Shown: piece by piece, positions 15,622 through 24,013 of the stretch
Position numbering within the stretch: the stretch's first letter is position 1
Layout: the number at the start of each line of letters is the position of its first letter
Assembly: GCA_944332295.1 (NCBI GenBank)
Contig: CALVJR010000007.1
Span: forward strand, 1-52,101
Length of the DNA: 52,101 bases
DNA from: an uncultured Bacilli bacterium
GTDB taxonomy: Bacteria; Bacillota_I; Bacilli_A; RF39; UBA660
Reading direction: 5' to 3'
Made by a program: the position numbers and the translations under genes
Notes under the pieces: model-generated
Told to the model about the DNA's origin: nothing
What the model saw: only the letters and a program-made list of their open reading frames with translations
Databases searched by the model: none

Positions 15622-16467
15622 ATGAAAAAAAGAAAAATAAAAAAAGGTCCAAAAATAATATTGATACTCTTAATATGTTTGATTCTAGGAATTGGAATAA
15701 TATCCTTATTGCCTAAAGAAAAAGAACAAAAACAGGAACCAACAAAAGAAGAAAAACTAATCAATGATATGAAAAAAATATCGTATTACAGAAAAGAAAA
15801 CAAAGAAAGATATTTAGCTTATCAAAAAGAAAACGATTCACTATCAATAGAAGAGATAATTACACAAGTAAATATTGGTATTGACAAACCATATTATACA
15901 AATACAAAACCATCAGAAAATCTAAATACAAACTTAATTTTAGTAAATAAATATAATTATGTAACAGAAGATTATATACCAGAAAATCTAGAACCAATTG
16001 ATACTACCTATGCAAGAAGTGGAATGCAATTGGTAACAGATGCAAAATATGCTTTTGAAGAGTTATCTCAAAACGCCAAAGAAGACGGTATGACAATACT
16101 AGCAATGTCAAGCTATAGAAGTTACGACTATCAAGTAAACTTATACAATAATTATGTAGAAAGCGACGGAAAAGAAGCTGCAGATACCTATTCTGCCAGA
16201 GCCGGATACTCAGAACACCAAACTGGCTTAGCAGTAGATGTATACAATGGTGTAGTACCCTATACTTCATTTGAAGAAACAGAAGAATTTATCTGGATGC
16301 AAGAAAATGCTTACAAATACGGATTTATATTAAGATTTCCAAAAGATAAAACAAATATCACCGGATATCAATATGAATCATGGCATTATCGATATGTTGG
16401 AAAAGAAGTAGCAGAAAATATCCATAAAAACAATTTAACACTAGAAGAATATCTAGCAAAAAAATAA
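15622..16467 (+). CDS. VanY-type D-Ala-D-Ala carboxypeptidase (M15B)
   Basis: The 281-aa protein has a basic N-terminus, a membrane helix (PKIILILLICLILGIGIISLL), a charged linker and an extracellular M15B metallopeptidase domain (about 120-275). Zinc-site motifs are visible: SEHQTGLAVDVY (His and Asp) and ESWHYRYVG (catalytic Glu/His). The segment MSSYRSYDYQVNLYNNYV is the family-typical SxRS region. It removes terminal D-Ala from peptidoglycan precursors. No vanA/B-type genes are near, so it is a housekeeping wall enzyme and not part of a glycopeptide-resistance cluster. The ATG follows AGGTGATTATA. Its stop overlaps the convergent terminator. Confidence 0.9.
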   Translation: MKKRKIKKGPKIILILLICLILGIGIISLLPKEKEQKQEPTKEEKLINDMKKISYYRKENKERYLAYQKENDSLSIEEIITQVNIGIDKPYYTNTKPSENLNTNLILVNKYNYVTEDYIPENLEPIDTTYARSGMQLVTDAKYAFEELSQNAKEDGMTILAMSSYRSYDYQVNLYNNYVESDGKEAADTYSARAGYSEHQTGLAVDVYNGVVPYTSFEETEEFIWMQENAYKYGFILRFPKDKTNITGYQYESWHYRYVGKEVAENIHKNNLTLEEYLAKK

Positions 16468-16500
16468 GGTTGAACCTTTTTAAGATTCAACCTTTTCTTT
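16466..16500. terminator. Bidirectional terminator between convergent genes
   Basis: AAGGTTGAA pairs perfectly with TTCAACCTT. T-rich on the right for the plus strand and A-rich on the left for the minus strand. It overlaps the stop of the VanY-type gene. Confidence 0.85.
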
Positions 16501-17070
16501 ATCAAACTTTTTCCTAAAAAACATATATAAATGATAAAAGAAACTAACTAGTATCCAACATAGAAAAATTAAATTACTAAGTTGTACAACTGATAATATT
16601 TGATCATTTTGATACAAAGAAACAACATCAGATAAATCTATATGATGAATACTAGCAACACCTATAAACATAGAAAAAAGTAAAAAGATAACAGTCATAA
16701 TACCATAATTAAATATCTTTTTCCATGTAAGTAATCTTTTACTAAATATAGTGTAAATAAATATAAAAATAGCAAGAATAAATAAGAAGAAAAAGACAAC
16801 AGTAGAAGGAAAATAATAATAATCCATAACTTTCATAATAAAAGTATCAACACATGTAGCTACATAAGAAAAATTATAAACAACAATAGTAATTACAGAA
16901 ATAATAAAAACTATAGTTAAAAAAACAGGTAACACTTTATTCTTTACTTTTGTATTAACAACTACCAAAAGAAATAATAGAAGGAACAAGAAAAAAAGTT
17001 CTATAAACATAAAAGATGAAAATAACAGCTCAAAAATTATTTTCATCTTTTCAAATAAACTTAACTCCAT
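16480..17070 (-). CDS. Polytopic membrane protein of the sortase cassette
   Basis: The 196-aa product has about five membrane helices (first at LLFSSFMFIELFFLFLLLFLLVV, last at LIFLCWILVSFFYHLYMFF) and a basic C-terminus. The family is not recognised. It follows the sortase gene after 15 nt with a full AGGAGGTG site before the ATG at 17070. It is thus the third gene of the adhesin-sortase unit. Possible roles are anchoring or assisting the sortase or the exported adhesin; this is inferred only from operon membership. Conserved histidines (SIHHIDLSD) and a cysteine in helix 3 are the only notable polar residues in the membrane part. Confidence 0.7.
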   Translation of the reverse strand: MELSLFEKMKIIFELLFSSFMFIELFFLFLLLFLLVVVNTKVKNKVLPVFLTIVFIISVITIVVYNFSYVATCVDTFIMKVMDYYYFPSTVVFFFLFILAIFIFIYTIFSKRLLTWKKIFNYGIMTVIFLLFSMFIGVASIHHIDLSDVVSLYQNDQILSVVQLSNLIFLCWILVSFFYHLYMFFRKKFDKEKVES

Positions 17071-17085
17071 AGACCACACCTCCTA

Positions 17086-17769
17086 TTAAGATACTAATTC
17101 AGCAATATAAACTGTCTGGGTTGTATCATCATTCTTAGTACAAGTAATAAGAGTTAATGTAGTTTTATTATAATCACGATAAATTGCTACCTTGCCTGTT
17201 TTAGGAACTGTATAAATATTAACAATTTGATATTTATATCTGTTTCCTTGATAAGTAATATAAGCAGTATCTCCTATTTTCAAACGATACAAATAAGCAA
17301 AGAATGAAATATAAGCATCACCAGAATGCGCCATTAACATTAAATTTCCATTTGGAACATCCGGCATAGAAGAACCAGAAATCATTGATACATTTTGTTC
17401 AATATTATTATATTTAGAATCAGTATTATAAAACCCTCTTTTTAAACTTATTTTAGGAATCTCTAAAACTCCAACATATCTACTATAATCAATTTCTTTT
17501 TCATTTTGTTGATAAACTGTTCCATCTGAAACATTTTCTACTTCAGGAACATCTATTTCATCTTGAATTTCATCTTGTGAAACATTTCCTAAATCTAGCA
17601 TAGCAATTTTCATATTAGCAAATACTTGATTTCTTAAAAAGACTAAATGATTATAAGATATAGTAAATATTCCTATAAATACAAGGAAAGAGCCGATGAA
17701 TAGCAACTGACTCTTTCGCAAATATTTTTTATGATTATTGTTGTTTTGATTTTGGTTTGGCATTTGCAT
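17086..17769 (-). CDS. Sortase
   Basis: The 227-aa protein has an Asn/Gln-rich cytoplasmic N-terminus, one membrane helix (LLFIGSFLVFIGIFTISYNHLVF), an acidic linker, and a C-terminal sortase domain (about 100-225). Catalytic His is in LMLMAHSGD and catalytic Cys in LTLITCTKND. The usual Arg two strands later is not where expected: the segment reads DTTQTVYIAEL, with Gln at the likely place. Sortases cut a C-terminal sorting signal and transfer the protein to cell-wall or pilin amines. Its substrate is most likely the adhesin encoded immediately upstream, whose 3' end it overlaps by 35 nt. Start taken at 17769, with GGAG upstream. Confidence 0.88.
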   Translation of the reverse strand: MQMPNQNQNNNNHKKYLRKSQLLFIGSFLVFIGIFTISYNHLVFLRNQVFANMKIAMLDLGNVSQDEIQDEIDVPEVENVSDGTVYQQNEKEIDYSRYVGVLEIPKISLKRGFYNTDSKYNNIEQNVSMISGSSMPDVPNGNLMLMAHSGDAYISFFAYLYRLKIGDTAYITYQGNRYKYQIVNIYTVPKTGKVAIYRDYNKTTLTLITCTKNDDTTQTVYIAELVS

Positions 17770-18955
17770 AAATAATACCCACTCCACATAATAACACAAC
17801 TAAACCGATAAAGTATACTGACTGTGCCATATTCATACCAGTAGAAGGTACTTCTGGAGTATAATTAAGTGTAAATTCTAAACCAGTATCATTTTTAACA
17901 TCTGTAGTAAATACTGTACTAACAGTTTGAGCTCCTTCAGCACGATAATAATAACCATCATATTCTCGGAATGTTCCAGTTGCTTTCAATTTAACAGTCT
18001 TATTTTCTTCAGTAACTTTATCAACAGGAACTCTAACATAAAACTTAGATAAGTTTTTAGTACTTTCAACTTCTTGTCCATTTTCATTTACTAAAATTGT
18101 TCCATCAGGAGCAGCTTCAATAGAAACAGAAAACTCTAAAATACTATTTGGTGGAGTATTAGAAACTGTAATTTCTGATGACTGATAATATTTTTCATCA
18201 TCAGTAATTGATATTTCATCATTTTGTTTGCTCATTTGCATAACACCACTAGTACTAACACCAGCTTGTTTAGCATTAGCAACTAACACTGCAATATATT
18301 TTTGATAGAATGTTTCAGTAGAATCAACTTGAGTTTCTGAATCATAGCAACCATCCACATCACAATATTTAGTATTAGGACTATCACCATAATAGATTTC
18401 TCTAATTGTCTTCATCTGTTCTATATTATGTTTATCATCACTTACATTAAAATCAGAACCATTTAAATATTCCCAAATAGCAGCTTGAGTAATCCATGTC
18501 TGAACTTCATCTGGGAATGGATTACCAGAAGAATCTACAAACTTAACATGAGGGAAAGAATTAGCCATTACATATAACAATCCCTGATCTTCAATATTTC
18601 CTGACTTAGTTAATGTCTTTCCTGTTACGAAATCAACATCTCTCTCTAAACAGAAAATTGGAAGAGATTTTCCATTTACTGTAGTATAATACATCTGTAC
18701 AGAAAAAGTTGGAGTAGAAGAACCAATAACTTGTACATTAGATGTTTGTGTAACAATACTATCTCCTAAATCACCATCTGGAATTTCAACAGGAGCAGCA
18801 TAAGAAACATTACCAATACCAATTAATAAAAACGAAAAGAATGCTACCAAAGCCATGGTAATAGACATTTTCTTAGATAACTGCGATTTAAAAATTTGTT
18901 GAAAAGTAGATTGATGATTACCATCATTATTCTTATTCATATAAATTTTCTCCAT
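17735..18955 (-). CDS. Cys-Gln thioester (TQXA) surface adhesin with sorting signal
   Basis: The 406-aa precursor has an N-terminal signal with a long n-region (helix SITMALVAFFSFLLIGIGNVSYAA). A thioester domain (about 60-230) carries the cysteine in PIFCLERDV and the TQXA motif in TWITQAAIWEYL. A beta-rich stalk domain (about 250-370) follows. The C-terminal sorting signal is VPSTGM, then hydrophobic SVYFIGLVVLLCGVGIIYA and a basic tail KPKSKQQ. Thioester domains bond covalently to host or surface amines. The motif VPSTG departs from LPXTG, which fits a dedicated neighbouring sortase. The start follows AAGGCGGTG; an ATG five codons later, after GGAG, is an alternative. Confidence 0.9.
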   Translation of the reverse strand: MEKIYMNKNNDGNHQSTFQQIFKSQLSKKMSITMALVAFFSFLLIGIGNVSYAAPVEIPDGDLGDSIVTQTSNVQVIGSSTPTFSVQMYYTTVNGKSLPIFCLERDVDFVTGKTLTKSGNIEDQGLLYVMANSFPHVKFVDSSGNPFPDEVQTWITQAAIWEYLNGSDFNVSDDKHNIEQMKTIREIYYGDSPNTKYCDVDGCYDSETQVDSTETFYQKYIAVLVANAKQAGVSTSGVMQMSKQNDEISITDDEKYYQSSEITVSNTPPNSILEFSVSIEAAPDGTILVNENGQEVESTKNLSKFYVRVPVDKVTEENKTVKLKATGTFREYDGYYYRAEGAQTVSTVFTTDVKNDTGLEFTLNYTPEVPSTGMNMAQSVYFIGLVVLLCGVGIIYANAKPKSKQQ

Positions 18956-18977
18956 AATACACCGCCTTTATATTATT

Positions 18978-19004
18978 ATTATAACATAGTTTTCTATTTT
19001 TCAA
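18978..19004 (-). promoter_or_regulatory. Candidate promoter of the adhesin-sortase unit
   Basis: Minus strand TTGAAA (19004-18999) and TATAAT (18983-18978). The spacer is only 15 nt, short for sigma-A, so the exact -10 may be the overlapping TAATAA two bases downstream (17-nt spacer). Confidence 0.5.
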
Positions 19005-19013
19005 TCTTTTTTT

Positions 19014-20240
19014 TTACTTTATTAAAAAAATCTGTTCAAAGTCTGGTAAATTAGGCATTTTTTTATAATAAATCTTCAGTAAGTCATCTCCTTTTTGAAC
19101 AGAATCTCCAACTTGCTTTAGTAGTTCTAATCCCACACCATAATCAATGGTATCTTCCATCGTCATACGACCAGCACCTAATGCTACGGACAACTTACCA
19201 AGGTCAATGGCAGAGATACTCTCAATTACGCCAGAGCGAAAAGCTTTAATAGTTTTCACTTTTTTACTAGTAGAAAGCAAATCAATTTTACCATTTTGTG
19301 CACGGACTAACTCTAAAAACTTCTGATAAGCTCTTCCAGAGTGAATAGTATCTAAAACCATATCAATAGCCTCTTGCTTAGAAACGCCTTTAGACATGCA
19401 AATCATTTCACTAGCAAGATCTAAACATAACCTTGTCAAATTATTATCTTGCTCTTGTCCTTGCAAAACCTTAATAGCTTCCACAACTTCCAAACTATTA
19501 CCTATACAAAATCCAAGAGGAACATTCATATCACTAATAATTGTTCTCACTTCCTTTTGATAAAACTTACCAATCTTTATCATCAAATCGCTTAACTTTT
19601 CAGCATCTTCCCTCGTTTGTAATAAAGCTCCATTACCAACTTTAATATCAATCAATATTTTATCGGCACCAGCAGCAATTTTTTTACTCATGATACTAGA
19701 CGCAATTAAAGGGATAGAAGAGACTGTTCCTGTAACATCACGCAAAGCATAAATCTTTTTATCCATCGGTGCAAGACTAGCCGTCTGGCCTGTGATAACA
19801 ATACCAATATCTTCAACCTGATGCATTACTTCTTCATCAGATAAGTCAATACGAAAACCTGGAATACTTTCTAATTTATCAATAGTACCACCAGTATATC
19901 CAAGTCCTCTACCACTCATTTTTAAAACTGGAACACCAAGACTTGCAACAATAGGTGTAATAATCAAAGTAGTTTTATCTCCTATTCCTCCAGTAGAATG
20001 TTTATCAACAGTAACACCAGAAAGAAAGCTTAAATCCAAAGTATCACCACTATCAATAAAAATTTTAGTTAAAGAAAATATCTCCTCATCCGTCATTCCT
20101 TGTATACAAATCGCCATAAGTAAGCTAGACATTTGATAATCTTTTACTTTACCATCTAGATAACCATTAAAAAAAACATCTAATTCATGATAACTTAATT
20201 CTTGTCCTAATCTTTTCTTATTAATAATATCAACTATCAT
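19014..20240 (-). CDS. pdp: Pyrimidine-nucleoside phosphorylase
   Basis: The 408-aa enzyme belongs to the thymidine/pyrimidine phosphorylase family. It shows the phosphate-binding VDKHSTGGIGDKTTL, the family signature SGRGLGYTGGTIDKLESIPG, and substrate residues in ALRDVTGTVSSIPLIASSIMSKK. It converts uridine, deoxyuridine or thymidine plus phosphate into base and (deoxy)ribose-1-phosphate for salvage. At 408 residues it is a little shorter than the usual about 430. The ATG follows AAGGAGATTTT and overlaps the TGA of the upstream acetyltransferase gene (ATGA), so the two are translationally coupled. The choice between Pdp and DeoA specificity cannot be settled by eye; Firmicute members are usually Pdp. 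Confidence 0.93.
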   Translation of the reverse strand: MIVDIINKKRLGQELSYHELDVFFNGYLDGKVKDYQMSSLLMAICIQGMTDEEIFSLTKIFIDSGDTLDLSFLSGVTVDKHSTGGIGDKTTLIITPIVASLGVPVLKMSGRGLGYTGGTIDKLESIPGFRIDLSDEEVMHQVEDIGIVITGQTASLAPMDKKIYALRDVTGTVSSIPLIASSIMSKKIAAGADKILIDIKVGNGALLQTREDAEKLSDLMIKIGKFYQKEVRTIISDMNVPLGFCIGNSLEVVEAIKVLQGQEQDNNLTRLCLDLASEMICMSKGVSKQEAIDMVLDTIHSGRAYQKFLELVRAQNGKIDLLSTSKKVKTIKAFRSGVIESISAIDLGKLSVALGAGRMTMEDTIDYGVGLELLKQVGDSVQKGDDLLKIYYKKMPNLPDFEQIFLIK

Positions 20241-20638
20241 AAAATCTCCTTTCGAAACACCATAGTTTCACGAACTTGAAATCCCAACTTTTGATACAAA
20301 TGATGAGCAGCAACTCTAGAAGGATTAGAAGTTAACTCCAAGTATGAAATCTTATTTTCATTACATAACTGAAAAACATATTCAAATAATTTACTAGCAA
20401 CACCCTGGTTCTGATAAGTATTCTTAACACAGACATACTCTACAAAATAAAATTTCTGATTACGAATAGAATCAACACAAAATCTAAGTAATAAATGTCC
20501 TATCACTTCCTCATCACATACAGCAATTAGTTCTACATCATTATCAGCAGTATGTCCTATCTTAGAAACATGAAAAGCTTCTTCTAGCAATACATTTAAA
20601 GAATTAATATACTTATCTTCATAATGTTTTATTTCCAT
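20237..20638 (-). CDS. GNAT-family N-acetyltransferase
   Basis: The 133-aa protein has the GNAT fold pattern: strand VEYVCVKNTYQNQGVASKLFEYVFQLC carries the acetyl-CoA-binding loop (Q-N-Q-G-V-A, a variant of Q/RxxGxG/A), and YQKLGFQVRETMVFRKE is the typical C-terminal segment. The substrate is unknown; it may be a small molecule or a protein N-terminus. It is the first gene of a two-gene unit with pyrimidine-nucleoside phosphorylase, coupled by a 4-nt overlap, but no metabolic link is evident. The ATG at 20638 has AGGGATG 4-6 nt upstream; an ATG two codons earlier lies on that site. Confidence 0.88.
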   Translation of the reverse strand: MEIKHYEDKYINSLNVLLEEAFHVSKIGHTADNDVELIAVCDEEVIGHLLLRFCVDSIRNQKFYFVEYVCVKNTYQNQGVASKLFEYVFQLCNENKISYLELTSNPSRVAAHHLYQKLGFQVRETMVFRKEIL

Positions 20639-20712
20639 TATCATCCCTACCTTAGTATTATCATCATATCAAAAAAAATATACTAAATCCAGTATTTTAA
20701 TGCTTATACATC

Positions 20713-20746
20713 AGAAAAAAAAGAAAAAGACAATTAATCTTTTTCC
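20713..20746 (-). terminator. Intrinsic terminator of the ssb-like gene
   Basis: Minus strand GAAAAAGA-ttaattg-TCTTTTTC followed by TTTTTT. The TAA stop is in the loop. Confidence 0.75.
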
Positions 20747-21072
20747 TCTTTATCTTTAGAAGAAGTTAAAAAAGTAACTTTTTCTCCTATCACCTCCATA
20801 ATATTCTCTTTTTTATCATTCTTTTCAACAAGACGTGATTGTAACCGACCCTTTAATCCGACAATATCCCCTTTCTTACAATATTCACTAGTATTTGACG
20901 CAACATTATCCCAAACAATACACCGAATAAAATCCGTATCATAAGTACCATCTATATTTTTAAAACTTCTAGGGATAGCCAACATCATAGATAAATACTT
21001 TTTACCAGAATCATTCTTTTTCAATTCTAAATCATAAACAATTCTTCCAACCAACACCACCTGATTTAGCAT
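20734..21072 (-). CDS. Short single-stranded DNA-binding protein (SSB family)
   Basis: The 112-aa product is a single OB fold of the SSB family: MLNQVVLVGRIVYDLELKKN at the start, DTDFIRCIVWDNVASNTSEYCKKGDIVGLKGRLQSR in the middle. It stops after VIGEKVTFLTSS with a short KDKEEKD tail. The long flexible C-terminus and the acidic DDxIPF tip that recruit repair and replication proteins are missing. It is therefore probably a secondary SSB, as is SsbB in Bacillus, and not the main replication SSB. It is a single-gene unit with an unusually good ribosome binding site (GAAAGGAGGTGA). Confidence 0.88.
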   Translation of the reverse strand: MLNQVVLVGRIVYDLELKKNDSGKKYLSMMLAIPRSFKNIDGTYDTDFIRCIVWDNVASNTSEYCKKGDIVGLKGRLQSRLVEKNDKKENIMEVIGEKVTFLTSSKDKEEKD

Positions 21073-21157
21073 ATCTCACCTCCTTTCAACAACATCATAG
21101 AAAAAAGAAACTAAAAAAACAAATGGACAATTTATCAAAAGAAACAAAAAAAACATA

Positions 21158-21194
21158 TAAAAAAAGAGAATTCTTTTAGAATTTTCTTTTTTTT
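21158..21194 (-). terminator. Intrinsic terminator downstream of sufS
   Basis: Minus strand AGAAAATTCT-aaa-AGAATTCTCT followed by TTTTTTT, with one bulged position. The mirror arrangement of A and T runs could also serve the plus strand. Confidence 0.6.
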
Positions 21195-21223
21195 ATAACA
21201 AGAATCATTTCCAATAATCAACT

Positions 21224-22417
21224 TTATACAATACGAAAAACATTTCTACATCTACGAAGCACAGAAATAAAATAATCAATTTCTTCTTTAGTGTTATAAA
21301 AATACAGACTAACTCGAACCGTAGAAGAAATATCCATATTTTCTTTTAACATTTTACTACAATGACTACCCGCTCTAACACAGATATGAAAAGAATTCAA
21401 ATATTTACTAACATCTGCACTAGAAACACCACGAATATTAAACACTAAAATACCACTGCTAGAATCACGATTATATAAAACAACATCAGGAACTGTTTCT
21501 AACTCTGAAAGTAAATATTTCTTTAATTCGCTTTCATACTGCTGAATTTTCTCCATCTTAATCTCCATTAAATATTCAATAGCACTTTTTAGTCCCAATA
21601 CCTCTAAAATAGGGGGAGTACCTGCCTCAAACAAACTAGGATAACCTACCAATTGATACTTACCTGTACTATCAAAAGAATGATTCATACCACCACCATA
21701 AAAAACCGGTACCATTTCTTTTAACAAATCTTCTCTTGCAACCAAAACACCAACACCAGTAGGTCCACACATCTTATGACCAGAAAAACTTAAAAAATCA
21801 ATATGAGCTGCTTGAAAATCAACTTTCATATGTGGAACACTTTGCGCACCATCTACATGAAACAAAATACCTTTAGAAAAACAAATTTTGCCAATTTTTT
21901 CAATATCACGAACATCACCAATAACATTCGTAACATGTGCTAAAGAAATAACCTTAGTCTTTTCCGTAATCGATAAAACAACATCTTCATAATTTAAAGA
22001 ATAATCATCACTTAACGGAATATAACGAACTACGATTCCAATCTCTTCAGCTAATCTAAGCCAGGGTAAAATGTTAGAGGCATGCTCTGCCTTAGACAAT
22101 AAAACCTCATCTCCCGCTTGCAAATGATATTTCATATAACCAAATACCATCAAATTAATAGAATGTGTAGTTCCACTAGTAAAAATAACTTCTTTCGGAC
22201 TGTTACAATGAATAAACTCTTTTACCACTTCCCTAGTAGAATCATATAAATAATCCGTAACAATCGCATTAGAATAAAGACCACGATGAATATTAGAGGT
22301 ATAATAATTCAAATAATCATTCATTGCTTGAATAACTCTTTCAGGTTTCAATGTAGTAGCAGCATTATCAAAATAAATAATATTCTTATTATGAAGAATA
22401 GGAAAATCATCATACAT
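21224..22417 (-). CDS. sufS: Cysteine desulfurase, SufS/CsdA type
   Basis: The 397-aa PLP enzyme shows FDNAATTLKP near the N-terminus, the His stacking on PLP (SKAEHASNILPWLRL), the Schiff-base lysine in FSGHKMCGPTGVG, and the active-site cysteine in VRAGSHCSKML. That combination and spacing identify group II (SufS) desulfurases, which pass sulfur from cysteine to SufU/SufE for Fe-S assembly. The other suf genes are not in this window; the gene stands alone between a coiled-coil gene and ssb. A start at 22417 is chosen because GGGAGGTATTATT precedes it; the open frame upstream has no site and translates to low-complexity sequence. Confidence 0.93.
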   Translation of the reverse strand: MYDDFPILHNKNIIYFDNAATTLKPERVIQAMNDYLNYYTSNIHRGLYSNAIVTDYLYDSTREVVKEFIHCNSPKEVIFTSGTTHSINLMVFGYMKYHLQAGDEVLLSKAEHASNILPWLRLAEEIGIVVRYIPLSDDYSLNYEDVVLSITEKTKVISLAHVTNVIGDVRDIEKIGKICFSKGILFHVDGAQSVPHMKVDFQAAHIDFLSFSGHKMCGPTGVGVLVAREDLLKEMVPVFYGGGMNHSFDSTGKYQLVGYPSLFEAGTPPILEVLGLKSAIEYLMEIKMEKIQQYESELKKYLLSELETVPDVVLYNRDSSSGILVFNIRGVSSADVSKYLNSFHICVRAGSHCSKMLKENMDISSTVRVSLYFYNTKEEIDYFISVLRRCRNVFRIV

Positions 22418-22502
22418 AATAATACCTCCCTTAAACTTATAATATTTTATGAGAATAATAGAATTAGGTAAAATGAATTCGCCTTGATTTATAAAGAAAA
22501 TT

Positions 22503-22529
22503 AAAAAAAAAGACACCCTAGTGTCTTCT
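22503..22529 (-). terminator. Intrinsic terminator of the coiled-coil gene
   Basis: Minus strand AGACAC-taggg-GTGTCT followed by eight T. Ten nucleotides after the stop codon. Confidence 0.8.
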
Positions 22530-22539
22530 TTGAAATAAT

Positions 22540-23880
22540 TTATGCAACTTTTTGATATCCCAAAGTCTCTCCATAAGAAGAAGGAGCATTTAAAGCATCT
22601 CTAACTTGTCGATAACCTTCTTCCAACTGATTAACCTTACGCTGTAATTGTCCATTAACATCATGTAATTGATTATTTTCCTTTTCTAAATCATTAATTT
22701 TCTGTTGCTGATTTGTCATAGTACGAAGCTTATCTTGTAAAGAAAGAATAGTAGAATCTTTCTTATTCACTTCTTGCTGTAACTTATTATTTTCTTGAAC
22801 TAATTTAGTAACAGCAGATACTACATCACCAAAAGTTTCATCTTTAGTATCTACTTTTAAATCTGAAGGTTTAGAATCTGATTTTGGCTTAGAAACATCA
22901 ACCGTTTTATCTTCTGCTGAGAAAATAGGTTCTGGTTTAACCTCAGGCAAAGAAACAGAAGGAATATCTAAAATACTCTTAGTTGGAGTAGATTCTTCTT
23001 TCTTTTCTTCTTCAAAAACAGAATTTGATGAAATAGTAGGAATAATTATCTTCGTATCATTAACAGCCTTTGGCTTATTATCAGCAGTATCCTCCTCAGA
23101 TGAACTCACAATCGCTTTAGGTTCCTTAGGTTCCAATATAGAATCAATATCTTTCTTAGAAACATTCACATTAGAAATATCTAACTTAGAAGTACTACTT
23201 TCATTTTTAGAAATTTCTAAAGATGGTTTCTCAACTGGCATTGGTTCAACAATAGGAGCAGAATTCTTTAAAGAAAAAGGTGCATTACGAGGAACTTCTA
23301 CAACTTTAGAATCAGATACATTAGTGCTACAATAGAAAGAATCATCTGTCATTCCAATAAAACTATAATATTGATTATCCAATATATTACGACCATCCAA
23401 ACTATAAAGAGTTCCCTCAGAAAAGATATCATTTAAAAGAAATTTACCTTGATTATTCATTTCCTTATTTAATTTTTCTTTGATATTAGAATTAGTATCC
23501 ACCATTCTTTCAGCAGCTGTAGGATCATTACGAGAATGAATCGCATCAAGTACACTTTGAGATTTTGCCTCACTTCGAATAACTAATAAACATTTATCAA
23601 AAACTCTAATATCCCTATTTTCAAAAGGAATAATAACATCTCCTTGTTTATTAATAAGACCAAGAGAAGTTTTTTGAATATCTGGATCAATCGCTTCTTT
23701 TAATATAGGAGAGGCAACCAAAAGATCATTATCTAGTTTCTTATTACTTAATAAATAATATATCTGTTGACTATTTCCAGTCGTAATCGTAACATAATCA
23801 CAATAAAGATCAGACATCCCATTATATGTTGAAACCTTTCCTTTACTAAAAATTACCTGCCTTTCCTCATGCATCATCAC
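22540..23880 (-). CDS. Hypothetical coiled-coil protein, 446 aa
   Basis: The family is not recognised. Residues about 1-200 form a mixed domain with a WG-repeat-like segment (SLGLINKQGDVIIPFENRDIRVFD) and a second ILDNQYYSFIG strand. Residues about 210-345 are a Ser/Pro/Lys/Glu-rich disordered linker (VEPMPVEKPSLEISK, SILEPKEPKAIVSSSEE). Residues about 355-435 are a clear coiled coil (LVQENNKLQQEVNKKDS, LEKENNQLHDVNGQLQRK). There is no membrane segment. An adaptor or scaffold is likely. The ATG follows AGGTGG. Transcription is divergent from the next gene, and a promoter and a terminator frame it as a single-gene unit. Confidence 0.75.
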   Translation of the reverse strand: MMMHEERQVIFSKGKVSTYNGMSDLYCDYVTITTGNSQQIYYLLSNKKLDNDLLVASPILKEAIDPDIQKTSLGLINKQGDVIIPFENRDIRVFDKCLLVIRSEAKSQSVLDAIHSRNDPTAAERMVDTNSNIKEKLNKEMNNQGKFLLNDIFSEGTLYSLDGRNILDNQYYSFIGMTDDSFYCSTNVSDSKVVEVPRNAPFSLKNSAPIVEPMPVEKPSLEISKNESSTSKLDISNVNVSKKDIDSILEPKEPKAIVSSSEEDTADNKPKAVNDTKIIIPTISSNSVFEEEKKEESTPTKSILDIPSVSLPEVKPEPIFSAEDKTVDVSKPKSDSKPSDLKVDTKDETFGDVVSAVTKLVQENNKLQQEVNKKDSTILSLQDKLRTMTNQQQKINDLEKENNQLHDVNGQLQRKVNQLEEGYRQVRDALNAPSSYGETLGYQKVA

Positions 23881-23910
23881 ACACCACCTTATTATATACT
23901 TCTATTAATA

Positions 23911-23939
23911 ATAATATCACAACTGTCTTACGAAAACAA
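23911..23939 (-). promoter_or_regulatory. Candidate promoter of the coiled-coil gene
   Basis: Minus strand TTGTTT (23939-23934), 17-nt spacer, TATTAT (23916-23911). Confidence 0.45.
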
Positions 23940-23969
23940 CTATTTTCCAAACAATTTTCTAAAATAAAA

Positions 23970-23998
23970 TTGCAAAAAAGAATAGAACTAGATACAAT
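23970..23998 (+). promoter_or_regulatory. Sigma-A promoter for the membrane-protein/HIT unit
   Basis: TTGCAA (23970-23975), 17-nt spacer, TACAAT (23993-23998), 15 nt upstream of the start codon of the first gene. Confidence 0.7.
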
Positions 23999-24013
23999 AA
24001 TATTGGTGGTAAA

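Noticed and set aside
15622..16467. Glycopeptide resistance (vanY) cluster
   Set aside because: Only the carboxypeptidase is present; no ligase, dehydrogenase, vanX or two-component system is nearby.
22418..22516. 33-codon extension of sufS
   Set aside because: No ribosome binding site, low-complexity translation, and it covers the region where leader and promoter should be; the internal ATG has GGGAGGTATTATT.
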